DNA of 6,375 bases from Synergistes sp. (GTDB lineage Bacteria > Synergistota > Synergistia > Synergistales > Synergistaceae), in assembly GCA_016288355.1 (NCBI GenBank), contig JAEEYY010000126.1:1-6375 (forward strand), written 5' to 3'. Below the pieces are notes generated by a model. That model was not told the DNA's origin, made no database searches, and worked only from the letters and a program-made list of their open reading frames with translations. Numbering within the stretch: position 1 is the first letter of the stretch; each line of letters starts with the position of its first letter. Both the position numbers and the translations under genes were made by a program. Positions 1 to 6,208 of the stretch are shown one piece after another.

Positions 1-131
1 AAAAGTTCGGCGGACATCCTCGAAAGCTCGGGGATGTAGCTTGCGACCTTACCGTCGGTGCCCGTAACGCGGGCGATATTTCCTACGTCCTTTAAAAGCT
101 GTTCGTTCAGCAGATCAGGCTGACGCTCCAT
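1..131 (-). CDS. glsA: Probable glutaminase, N-terminal part (runs off left edge)
   Basis: Only the first 43 codons are in the window. Glutaminases of the serine-dependent beta-lactamase-like family hydrolyse cytoplasmic glutamine to glutamate and ammonia. The diagnostic piece is GKVASYIPELS at residues 27-37, which matches the conserved GKVA-YIP-LA segment near the N terminus of these enzymes. The preceding 26 residues are variable, as usual. The ATG at 129-131 is chosen because AAGGAG (140-145) lies 8 nt upstream. The catalytic SxxK and later motifs lie outside the window, so integrity cannot be judged. The gene reads in the same direction as the CatA-like gene but is separated from it by 273 bp, so it probably has its own promoter. 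The identification rests on one short motif. Confidence 0.7.
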   Translation of the reverse strand, partial: MERQPDLLNEQLLKDVGNIARVTGTDGKVASYIPELSRMSAEL

Positions 132-163
132 GCTATGCTCTCCTTTTTTGCCGGGCTCTGTGC

Positions 164-178
164 CGGCAGAAGCTGCCG
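164..178. repeat. Small perfect hairpin in glutaminase leader
   Basis: The arms CGGCAG and CTGCCG flank a 3-nt loop about 20 nt upstream of the glutaminase ribosome site. No U-tract follows on either strand, so it is not a terminator. It may simply be leader structure. Confidence 0.35.
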
Positions 179-224
179 CAGCAGCGGTCAGTCCGACAAT
201 AGGGCCCCTGCCTGGGATTCAGGT

Positions 225-302
225 TTTATATTCACCCATAACACATGTCACAGTTAATAAAACGCCTGCATCCATTGTAGCAAAGGCCGCCTTTGCCGTA
301 TA
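225..302 (-). promoter_or_regulatory. Possible glutaminase promoter region with palindromes
   Basis: Two weak candidates read leftward toward the glutaminase. One has a -10 TACAAT (274-279) and a poor -35 TATACG (297-302). Their 17-bp spacer is exactly a perfect palindrome with arms GCAAAGGC/GCCTTTGC (280-296). The other has GTGACA (246-251) and TATAAA (225-230) with a short 15-bp spacer, overlapping a TAAC-N10-GTTA inverted repeat (239-256). This 273-bp gap between genes (132-404) contains no convincing reading frame and no clear terminator for the CatA-like gene. The promoter calls come from consensus matching only. Confidence 0.3.
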
Positions 303-404
303 GTGCCTGCCGGATGACGTGCCGTGGCGGGCGTGGGGCAAAAACGGAAAACTTCGCAGCAGCGCATGAGTCTTGCGGAATATCATGGCGAAAATCAGAA
401 TCTG

Positions 405-1028
405 CTATTTCAAACTACTGATCTCATTTTGCAGCTTTTCCAAAAATCTTCCGGCATGGGCGCCGTCCATCTGTGTATGATGAAACTGGAATGATATCGG
501 CAGATAGTACCGGAACAGCTTCTTTCTGTACCTTCCCCAGATAATGAAAGGATTGTTGAAAATGCCGCTGTTCATACCGACAGCACCGTCGATCTCCGTG
601 TCGACTATCGCAGATGTGCCGATGACCATGCTTTCGGCGGACAGATCCCTGTCAGTACAGCTTTCCGCGGCTTCAGCGGTATATTTCAGATATTCGCGGC
701 TGAAAATTTCCAGGCTGTCCGAAAACAGGATATCGCAGGAGCTTACTTCGCCGTTTTTGTTCTTCACGATCGTATTCACTGCGATGCTGTCATATTGAAT
801 CAGCTTGCCGCCGACCGGCAGGATATAAAATTCTTTCACGCATGAGGCGGCTTTGCCGATGCAGAAACCAAGCAGCATATTGAATTTCAGGCCTTTTCTT
901 TTGCCGAGCCTGACGAGATTTGTAACATCCATGGTCTTGAAGAAAGTTACCATGGGGTTGGGAGCTTTCATCCATAATTCGTAAGCTTTCGCTCTTGTTG
1001 TATTTTGCGGTTCGATCTCCGATGCCAC
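405..1028 (-). CDS. CatA-like O-acetyltransferase
   Basis: This is a member of the chloramphenicol-acetyltransferase-like fold, which transfers acetyl from acetyl-CoA to a hydroxyl group using a histidine base. The C-terminal active-site signature HHTQMDGAHAGRFL corresponds to the family HHxxxDGxHxGRFL, with catalytic His and structural Asp present. The N-terminal W-(x)n-F...DVTNLV pattern and the NNPFIIWGRY segment before the active site also fit. The segment where classical CAT enzymes carry the Ser that stabilises the tetrahedral intermediate reads SAIVDTEIDG, so it is not a classical CatA. Substrate is unknown and resistance should not be assumed. The GTG at 1026-1028 (207 residues) is preferred because AAGGAAGG lies just upstream and the N terminus then matches family length. 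A TTG at 1076 would add 16 residues. The gene starts 57 bp after the GNAT stop, so co-transcription is likely. Its codons look somewhat more A/T-rich than those of polA. Confidence 0.85.
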   Translation of the reverse strand: MASEIEPQNTTRAKAYELWMKAPNPMVTFFKTMDVTNLVRLGKRKGLKFNMLLGFCIGKAASCVKEFYILPVGGKLIQYDSIAVNTIVKNKNGEVSSCDILFSDSLEIFSREYLKYTAEAAESCTDRDLSAESMVIGTSAIVDTEIDGAVGMNSGIFNNPFIIWGRYRKKLFRYYLPISFQFHHTQMDGAHAGRFLEKLQNEISSLK

Positions 1029-1034
1029 AGCCAC

Positions 1035-1043
1035 CCTTCCTTT
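1035..1043 (-). promoter_or_regulatory. Ribosome binding site deciding the CatA-like start
   Basis: On the minus strand AAAGGAAGG ends 6 nt before the GTG at 1028. It lies inside the reading frame that would be used from the upstream TTG at 1076, which itself has no good Shine-Dalgarno match. This favours the shorter protein. Confidence 0.55.
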
Positions 1044-1085
1044 AGGCCTCTGTAAATTATTGCAGGATACAGGCAAAACTGGAAA

Positions 1086-1502
1086 TCATGCTTCCCGCCA
1101 CATATTCATTCCGGCGCCTTCTTTGTCGTTTGGACGTATCGTAAATCCGAATCGCTCGTAAAATTTCTCTCTTCCTTTCGTTGACACGATCACGATTTTG
1201 ATTTTCCACCCATCCTTCAGCTGCGCGTCAACATATCTGATGCACTCTGAAACGAGCCTCTTCCCAATTCCCTGCCTTTGGTAAGCCGGCAATACCATCA
1301 CATCTGCAAGATAAGCAATGTACCCTTTATCCCAAAAAACACGTGCGCATCCTACTGTGTGAGTGCCTTCACGGCACGAAATGACGAAATCGGAATGTTC
1401 CAGACCTGATCTGGCCTGTGCTTCGATAAGGGGAGTCCATCCGACGGAAGAACGTAATTCGCAATAATCTTCGACAGAAAGAGAATTACTGTAGGTGAGC
1501 AC
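1086..1502 (-). CDS. GNAT family N-acetyltransferase
   Basis: This 138-residue protein has the length and layout of a single-domain GCN5-related acetyltransferase, a cytoplasmic enzyme that moves acetyl from acetyl-CoA to an amine. Motif A is clear: the strand LADVMVLPAYQ (65-75) runs into QRQGIGKRLV (75-84), the Q/RxxGxG/A loop that grips the CoA pyrophosphate. The late motif B region KFYERFGF (113-120) also fits. The substrate cannot be told from sequence. The start is a GTG (1500-1502) with a perfect AGGAGG (1511-1516) 8 nt upstream. The CatA-like gene follows 57 bp downstream, making a probable two-gene unit of acyltransferases. No strong promoter is visible upstream. Confidence 0.88.
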   Translation of the reverse strand: MLTYSNSLSVEDYCELRSSVGWTPLIEAQARSGLEHSDFVISCREGTHTVGCARVFWDKGYIAYLADVMVLPAYQRQGIGKRLVSECIRYVDAQLKDGWKIKIVIVSTKGREKFYERFGFTIRPNDKEGAGMNMWREA

Positions 1503-1618
1503 GTTTTTATCCTCCTAATTCCTCATTTGTCATTTACGTTTCATCTTCTGGAGCACATCTGTATGCGTTTCTTTCCGCTGTGAGAAATGCCGGTATCATT
1601 ATTTCAGATTAGATGGAA

Positions 1619-1636
1619 GCGGGCGGCGCCTCCCGC
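1619..1636. repeat. GC-rich hairpin downstream of the broken tfoX-like gene
   Basis: The arms GCGGG and CCCGC enclose an 8-nt loop that itself contains GGCGCC. Neither strand has a U-tract after it, so it is at best a weak terminator for the tfoX-like gene or a leader structure of the GNAT gene. The rest of the 184-bp gap (1503-1686) shows nothing else I can support. Confidence 0.25.
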
Positions 1637-1686
1637 GCATACCGTGTAAAGGCCCTGTCATTCTGTTTCAGGTTTAATGATTGCCC

Positions 1687-1998
1687 TCACTTTTTCTTCG
1701 CAGCGGGCAGTTCGTCGTAAATCGCAGCCAATAATTCCCGCAAAAGCTCTTTGTTTTCCAGATCATCAACGAGCAGCATTTCCTTTGCGCCTTCATAAGG
1801 AAGTTCCATACGTGCACCCGGCATCATATCACGAGCTGCCTTCACAGGCTTCACCAGGAAACGGTCGTCGTAAATGCCGCCTATTACCTTGCCCCGATAG
1901 TAGATGATATATTCTCCCATCATCGCCCGATATGAAACGCCGCCTGATGCTGAAAGCTGTTACAGTATGAAATCCGGATAGCCTTTGCTTGACGCCAT
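1687..1998 (-). pseudogene. TfoX N-terminal-domain protein, interrupted by in-frame TAA
   Basis: Read through the stop, this is a complete TfoX_N-domain protein of 103 residues. It begins MASSKGYPDFIL, has a TAA at codon 13 (1960-1962), and continues in the same frame as QLSASGGVSYRAMMGEYIIY. The core continues with GKVIGGIYDDRFLVKP, the ELPYEGAKEMLLVDD segment and a Lys-rich tail, all typical of small stand-alone TfoX_N proteins. These are small cytoplasmic proteins of unclear biochemical role, related to the competence regulator TfoX/Sxy. The real start is supported by GGAGGA (2006-2011) 7 nt upstream of the ATG at 1998. Relatives usually have Glu at codon 13, so one G-to-T change (GAA to TAA) explains the break. 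The residues KGYP, where relatives have KEYL, suggest further drift. A 78-residue product could start at the ATG pair at 1918-1923, but it has no good ribosome site and lacks the first helix. A sequencing error cannot be excluded. Confidence 0.8.
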
Positions 1999-2011
1999 GC
2001 GCTTATCCTCC

Positions 2012-2032
2012 CGCAGCATTTTCGCTGCTGCG
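2012..2032 (-). repeat. Hairpin abutting the tfoX-like ribosome site
   Basis: On the minus strand CGCAGCA and TGCTGCG form a 7-bp stem with a 7-nt loop. The stem ends immediately before the GGAGGA ribosome site of the tfoX-like gene. Such placement can modulate translation, but no regulator is suggested. Confidence 0.4.
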
Positions 2033-2060
2033 TTCTTCTTCCGGACGGTAAATATCATGA

Positions 2061-2090
2061 TAAAAATCTGTGCGCCCTGCCGGGCGCACA
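2061..2090 (-). terminator. gltX rho-independent terminator
   Basis: A perfect 9-bp stem (TGTGCGCCC / GGGCGCACA, 2069-2090) with a 4-nt loop is followed on the minus strand by GATTTTTAT. It lies about 50 nt past the gltX stop and separates gltX from the tfoX-like gene. Confidence 0.8.
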
Positions 2091-2120
2091 AAATTTACAC
2101 GGTCGTTATGCCTCTCTGTT

Positions 2121-2143
2121 CCGCTGTTGTCAGCGGCTTTTTT
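2121..2143 (+). terminator. Plus-strand terminator-like hairpin at the gltX 3' end
   Basis: CCGCTG-TTGT-CAGCGG (2121-2136) is followed on the plus strand by CTTTTTT, the form of an intrinsic terminator. The U-tract overlaps the gltX stop codon (2142-2144). On the minus strand the hairpin is followed by AACAG, so it would not end gltX transcription. No plus-strand gene is recognised upstream. It may block antisense transcription into gltX. Confidence 0.5.
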
Positions 2144-3482
2144 ATATTAGGCCGTAATACTCCAGCCTTTTCTTTGTTTCTTCCCTGCCGAGCTGGCCCG
2201 CCACTTCAAAGACTCCCGGGCTTACCTTCCTTCCGGTGAGCGCCCAGCGCATCGGCGTTGCCGCTTCCTTCATCGAGCTTTCGTTTGCGGTGAAGATCTC
2301 CTGCGCCATGTTGTGCAGATGCTCAAAGGAGCCGTCTCCCCATGCTTCGATAAGCTCTCCGTATATCTTTTTCAGCTTCGGGCGCAGTTCGTCTTTTATG
2401 TCTTTGCCGTCGTAACGCTCGGTGACCTTAGAGAAGTCAAGGAAGTAGTCGCTGTATTCGGCGGCCTGTATCGTTGTCTGTCCGCGTCCGCCGAGTACTT
2501 TGAGTGAAGAGGCCAGATATTCGTCGGAAAATTTATCAACAGGCAGTCCCATCTGCTTCCAGAACGGACGAATCGCTTCAAGCAGAGCGTACGGATCCAT
2601 GCGCTTCATCTGCTCCTGATTTATGTGGTTGAGCTTCTCTATATCGAATACCGCGGGTTTTCTGGTCACGTTTTTTATATCGAACAGCTCAACGGCCTCT
2701 TCCCGGGAGAATATCTCCTGACCGCTGCGCGGAGACCAGCCCAGCAGCGCGAGAAAATTGAAGACGCCGTCCGGCAGATATCCCATGTCGCTGTATTCGA
2801 ATACGCTCGTCGCACCCTGACGTTTGGAAAGTTTTTTCTTATCCTTGCCGAGTATCATCGGCAGGTGCGCAAAGCCGGGGCGCTTAAAGCCGAGCGCGTC
2901 GTAGATGAGCAGCTGCTTCGGCGTGTTGATGACGTGGTCTTCGCCGCGTATGACCATGTTTATCCCCATCGTGAAGTCGTCTATCACTACCGCGTAGTTG
3001 TAGGTCGGCATGCCGTCACGCTTCATTATGACTATGTCTTTTATCGTGCCGTCCTGATTTACGGAAACGTTTTCGCTTTCCACGTCTATGTCTCCGTAAA
3101 CTTCATCGTGGAAGTTCACATGCAGCCCCGGCTCTACGCGGAAGAATACCGCGCCGTCTTTTTCGTAGGCCTTGCCTTCGCTTAGCAGCTGGTCAGCGTA
3201 TTTTCTGTAGAGGTCCATGCGCTCCGACTGACGGTAGGGCCCGAAAGCGCCCCCTTTATCCGGGCCTTCGTCCCAGTCGAGCCCCATCCAGCGCATGCCG
3301 TCTAAGATGCTCTGTTCGTATTCCTTCGTTGAGCGCTCTCTGTCGGTGTCTTCGATGCGCAGCACGAAAGTCCCTCCGGTACGGCGCGCAAAAAGCCAGT
3401 TGAAGAGCGCTGTGTGAGCTCCTCCTATGTGGAGCGAACCTGTCGGGCTCGGGGCAAATCTCACACGGTATTTTTCAGACAT
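2142..3482 (-). CDS. gltX: Glutamate--tRNA ligase
   Basis: This class I aminoacyl-tRNA synthetase activates glutamate with ATP and charges tRNA-Glu in the cytoplasm. The Rossmann-fold signature RFAPSPTGSLHIGG (8-21) holds the HIGH motif, IEDTD (43-47) and IRGEDH (178-183) line the active site, and KKLSKR (216-221) is the KMSKS loop. The C-terminal helical anticodon-binding region (from about 280) ends in KRLEYYGLI. At 446 residues it is shorter than the usual 465-500. After GKAY (103-106) the chain passes almost directly to AVFFRV. The roughly 35-40-residue segment that carries Cys-rich zinc ligands and YDGRCR in many relatives is absent. Whether it also charges tRNA-Gln cannot be decided here. 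The ATG is supported by AGGGGG (3491-3496) 8 nt upstream. The gene is divergent from polA and is followed by a strong terminator, so it is probably monocistronic. Confidence 0.97.
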   Translation of the reverse strand: MSEKYRVRFAPSPTGSLHIGGAHTALFNWLFARRTGGTFVLRIEDTDRERSTKEYEQSILDGMRWMGLDWDEGPDKGGAFGPYRQSERMDLYRKYADQLLSEGKAYEKDGAVFFRVEPGLHVNFHDEVYGDIDVESENVSVNQDGTIKDIVIMKRDGMPTYNYAVVIDDFTMGINMVIRGEDHVINTPKQLLIYDALGFKRPGFAHLPMILGKDKKKLSKRQGATSVFEYSDMGYLPDGVFNFLALLGWSPRSGQEIFSREEAVELFDIKNVTRKPAVFDIEKLNHINQEQMKRMDPYALLEAIRPFWKQMGLPVDKFSDEYLASSLKVLGGRGQTTIQAAEYSDYFLDFSKVTERYDGKDIKDELRPKLKKIYGELIEAWGDGSFEHLHNMAQEIFTANESSMKEAATPMRWALTGRKVSPGVFEVAGQLGREETKKRLEYYGLI

Positions 3483-3527
3483 CTATGTTTCCCCCTAAAA
3501 ATATTTGTCAAGAGCTGCGGCATATGC

Positions 3528-3547
3528 GGCATTTACGCTGAAATGCC
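3528..3547. repeat. Inverted repeat, gltX-proximal
   Basis: GGCATTT and AAATGCC pair over 7 bp with a 6-nt loop. Just beside it TGCGGCA occurs twice in direct orientation around a TA (about 3516-3531). No U-tract follows on either strand. Confidence 0.4.
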
Positions 3548-3561
3548 CTTCGGTGTATCAT

Positions 3562-3588
3562 AGAAGCGCCGTCTGCGGCGGCGCTTCT
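3562..3588. repeat. Inverted repeat in the gltX-polA divergent region
   Basis: AGAAGCGCC and GGCGCTTCT form a perfect 9-bp stem with a 9-nt loop (GTCTGCGGC) that offers an alternative GCCG/CGGC pairing. Neither strand shows a U-tract, so it is not a terminator. It could be a leader structure of gltX or an operator between the divergent genes. Confidence 0.45.
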
Positions 3589-3606
3589 TCTGCTGCCACA
3601 GATAGT

Positions 3607-3630
3607 TATTATATCCCAAAGACGGCGGTG
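3607..3630 (+). promoter_or_regulatory. Putative polA -10 and ribosome site
   Basis: TATTAT (3607-3612) is a 5/6 match to a -10 on the plus strand and overlaps the gltX -10 on the other strand. No good -35 precedes it. GGCGGTG (3624-3630) differs by one base from GGAGGTG and stands 7 nt before the GTG start of polA, which supports that start. Confidence 0.4.
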
Positions 3631-3637
3631 TTGTATT

Positions 3638-6178
3638 GTGCGAAAAGAAATACTTTTGATAGACGGACACGGGCTTGCGTTCCGCGGCTTTTACGCCTTG
3701 CCGGAAAATCTCTGTGCTGCGGACGGCACGCCTACGAATGCGATACTGGGTTTTATGAATATGCTCTTTAAGGCTCAGGAGGAATGGCCCGGGGGGACCT
3801 GCGCGATATTTTTTGACGCAAAGGGGCCGACCGCCCGCCATCTGATGTTTGAGGATTATAAGGGCGGAAGAAGACCGACGCCGGAGACCTTTAAGATCCA
3901 GCTGCCGCTGATAATGGAGCTGTGCACTGCCATGGGGCTGCCGGTCTTTTCGCGTGAGGGCGTGGAAGCAGACGACTGCATAGCGGCTACAGCACGGGCC
4001 TGTGCGTCCGAGAGCTGTTTCGTGAGGATACTTTCTGCAGATAAGGACCTCTTTCAGACAATAGACGAAAATATCACGGTGATCCGTCCTTCACGCGGAG
4101 TGACAGATTTTGTTGTCTATGACACAAAGAGCTTTGAAGAAAAATACGGCTTTAAGCCGCCTCTTATGGCAGATTATCTTGCTCTTGTCGGAGACTCCGC
4201 GGACAATATACCCGGAGTGCCCGGCATAGGAGAAAAAACGGCAAAAGATCTGGTAGGCGCTTTCGGGAGCCTGGAAAGCATTTACGAAAATCTTGAGTCA
4301 GTGGCAAAGGCAAGACGCACCAGGCTTGAAGAAAATAAAGAGCTTGCCTTCAGGTGCCGTGAGCTTATAGTTCCTCAGACAACGGAAGCTGTGACGACCG
4401 AAGCGCTTGCGGGCAAAGAGCCGGATCTTGAAAAAATAGCGTTCCTTTGCTCAAAGCTCGGGCTGAAAAAGATAGCCGAACGCTTCGGCGTTCAGGGAGC
4501 AAAAACGGATACAGCGGTGCCTGCACCATCTGCTCACGGCTCGGAAGAAGTGACACTTGGCGCGCTGCTGGAAAATGAAGAGATCGCGGCAGCACGTTCG
4601 GGAACCGAGGGCATTTTTTTGCTTGCGGCCAAAAACGGCGCGTGGGCCGCGCTTGACGTCTCGCGAGCGGGGGATATGCGGCTCTTTAAGGAGTGGACGG
4701 AGCGCGGTTCATTATACCTTTACGGTCTGCGCGCTGTCCTGGCCGATTATCCTGATATACCGATGCCGCAGTCAGGCAGGATACACGACCTTGAAGCGGA
4801 GAATTACCTGCTGCACCCCGACAGAGGCGGCATTTCAGGGATAGCGCGTTCACTGGGCATGCCGCTGCCTGAGGGCAGAGAACTGGCGTTTAAGCTCTTT
4901 TCCCTCTGTGAGTTTTTCGAAAAAGATATTTTAAAAGATGAAAAGCTCAGGAAGGTGATGGATGATATAGATATCCCGCTTTCATTCACGCTGGCAAAGA
5001 TGGGGCGCACCGGCATACATGCCGAAGCGGGAATGCTGGCTGCCGCGGAAAAAGAGCTGTCGGCCCGCATAGCGGAAGATCAGGCGGCCATTGATGATTA
5101 TGTCGGGGAGAAGATAAACCTTTCTTCACCGAAACAGGTCGCGCATCTGCTTTTTGAGACGCTGAAGCTGCCTCCGATAAAGAAAAACAAAAGCGGTTTT
5201 TCCACCGACATCTCAGTCCTGGAGGAGCTTGCCAAGCTGCCGGAGCCCTTCTCGGCCGTACCGCGGAAAATAATCGACTACCGCGAAGAATCAAAGCTGC
5301 ACAGCGGCTTCTTCCAGCCTTTCCTGAAGCTGGCGCTTGACGGGGGCGGTCTGATACATTCGACTTTCGACCATCTTGCCACCGGCACAGGGCGTCTTGC
5401 AAGCAGAGACCCGAACGTGCAGAACATGCCGGTCTTCGGAGAGTGGGCGGACCGCTTCCGCGCCTGCTTCACTCCGAGACGCGCAGGGAATGTTTTCGTG
5501 GCCGCCGATTACTCGCAGATCGAACTGCGGGTGCTTGCACACTTCTCGGGGGAGAAGAAGCTTATCGAATCCGTCCGTGAAGGACGCGACATTCATTCCG
5601 AGACGGCCTCAGGGGTCTTCGGTCTGCCGTCGGAAGATATAACTCCGGAACAGCGTCGCTTTGCCAAGACTGTGAACTTCGGGCTGATATACGGGATGAG
5701 TGCGTTCGGCCTGGCGCAGCGGCTGGGAATCTCACGTCCTGCCGCGGCAAATATGGTGGACAGATACTTTGCTGTGCTGCCGAAAGTAAAGGAATATATA
5801 AGCGGAAGCATTGCGGAAGCCAAAGCAAAAGGACACACCGTCTCGCTCTTCGGGCGCATACGGCCGCTTGCGGAAGTGGCTACCGTGGAGGGACGCGGGA
5901 ACAATCCGCTCGACAGAGTGGCAGTGAATTCCCCGATACAGAGCACGGCTTCCGATATCGCCAAAATAGCGCTCCTTAAATTTGACGCAGCGCTCGAAAA
6001 GGAATTTCCTTCGGCCTCTGTCGTGCTGCAGGTGCATGACTCGATAGTGTGCGAATGCCGCAGCGAAGATGCGGATGCGGTGGAAAAACTGCTTGTAGAA
6101 ACCATGGAGTCGGAAAACGTGCTTGACGTTCCTCTTAAAGTCGAAGCCAAAAGGAGCGCTTCGTTTAAGGGGATCTGA
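3638..6178 (+). CDS. polA: DNA polymerase I
   Basis: PolA fills gaps and removes RNA primers during replication and repair. The 5'-nuclease domain (about 1-290) has its metal-binding acids: D9, D60, VEADD (109-113), SADKD (133-137), VGDSADN (184-190) and a helix-hairpin-helix at 193-206. The middle domain (about 300-435) lacks the proofreading residues. No DxE motif is visible where Exo I should be, the YD of Exo II reads YG at 362-363, and no Exo III YxxxD is seen. The polymerase domain has TGTGRLASRDPNVQNMP, motif A DYSQIELR (D624) and motif B with R673, K677, F681 and Y685. Motif C reads QVHDSIVCE with D801 intact but Ser802 where Glu is nearly always found. At 846 residues it resembles proofreading-less enzymes such as Taq polymerase in length. 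The start is GTG. The gene is divergent from gltX. A T6 run follows 12 nt after the coding end, but with no clear stem. Confidence 0.97.
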   Translation: MRKEILLIDGHGLAFRGFYALPENLCAADGTPTNAILGFMNMLFKAQEEWPGGTCAIFFDAKGPTARHLMFEDYKGGRRPTPETFKIQLPLIMELCTAMGLPVFSREGVEADDCIAATARACASESCFVRILSADKDLFQTIDENITVIRPSRGVTDFVVYDTKSFEEKYGFKPPLMADYLALVGDSADNIPGVPGIGEKTAKDLVGAFGSLESIYENLESVAKARRTRLEENKELAFRCRELIVPQTTEAVTTEALAGKEPDLEKIAFLCSKLGLKKIAERFGVQGAKTDTAVPAPSAHGSEEVTLGALLENEEIAAARSGTEGIFLLAAKNGAWAALDVSRAGDMRLFKEWTERGSLYLYGLRAVLADYPDIPMPQSGRIHDLEAENYLLHPDRGGISGIARSLGMPLPEGRELAFKLFSLCEFFEKDILKDEKLRKVMDDIDIPLSFTLAKMGRTGIHAEAGMLAAAEKELSARIAEDQAAIDDYVGEKINLSSPKQVAHLLFETLKLPPIKKNKSGFSTDISVLEELAKLPEPFSAVPRKIIDYREESKLHSGFFQPFLKLALDGGGLIHSTFDHLATGTGRLASRDPNVQNMPVFGEWADRFRACFTPRRAGNVFVAADYSQIELRVLAHFSGEKKLIESVREGRDIHSETASGVFGLPSEDITPEQRRFAKTVNFGLIYGMSAFGLAQRLGISRPAAANMVDRYFAVLPKVKEYISGSIAEAKAKGHTVSLFGRIRPLAEVATVEGRGNNPLDRVAVNSPIQSTASDIAKIALLKFDAALEKEFPSASVVLQVHDSIVCECRSEDADAVEKLLVETMESENVLDVPLKVEAKRSASFKGI

Positions 6179-6200
6179 CGCGGCGGGTTTTTTAGAAAAA

Positions 6201-6208
6201 CTGTACAG
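6201..6208. promoter_or_regulatory. Palindrome upstream of the carboxymuconolactone-decarboxylase-like gene
   Basis: CTGTACAG is an 8-bp perfect palindrome inside a wider AAAAC-N11-GTTTT inverted repeat (about 6197-6217) in the 75-bp gap after polA. It could be an operator for the downstream gene. No named regulator's box matches, and the flanking A/T-rich stretch has only weak -10 candidates (TATGTT at 6210, GATAAA at 6223). Confidence 0.25.

Larger units (their letters stand above)
3506..3613 (-). promoter_or_regulatory. Putative gltX promoter and structured leader
   Basis: A perfect -10 hexamer TATAAT lies on the minus strand at 3608-3613, with only a weak AATACA-like -35 about 18 bp upstream. 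Transcription from it would give a leader of about 115 nt holding two hairpins (3562-3588 and 3528-3547). No T-box consensus of the type that controls many synthetase genes was found. A perfect TTGACA at 3506-3511 has no usable -10 before the start codon. Confidence 0.4.

Noticed and set aside
1687..1923. Independent 78-residue gene starting at the internal ATG pair
   Set aside because: The ATG has no good ribosome site and the product would lack the first helix of the TfoX_N domain. The upstream in-frame coding sequence with its own ribosome site fits better as one broken gene.
2625..3185. 186-residue plus-strand open frame inside gltX
   Set aside because: It lies antisense to a clear gltX, has a composition set by the opposite frame and shows no family resemblance.
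3482..3511. Perfect TTGACA on the minus strand as the gltX -35 box
   Set aside because: With 17-18 bp spacing the -10 would be ACATAG or CATAGA and overlap the start codon, which would leave the good AGGGGG ribosome site outside the transcript.
3483..3613. T-box riboswitch upstream of gltX
   Set aside because: No T-box core sequence and no hairpin followed by a U-tract is present in the leader.
6181..6200. Terminator after polA based on the T6 run
   Set aside because: No convincing stem precedes the T-run, so it was not listed as a terminator.
6201..6208. CTGTACAG as a LexA/SOS box
   Set aside because: The proteobacterial box needs CTGT and ACAG separated by 8 bases, and the Gram-positive box is GAAC-N4-GTTC. 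Neither matches.
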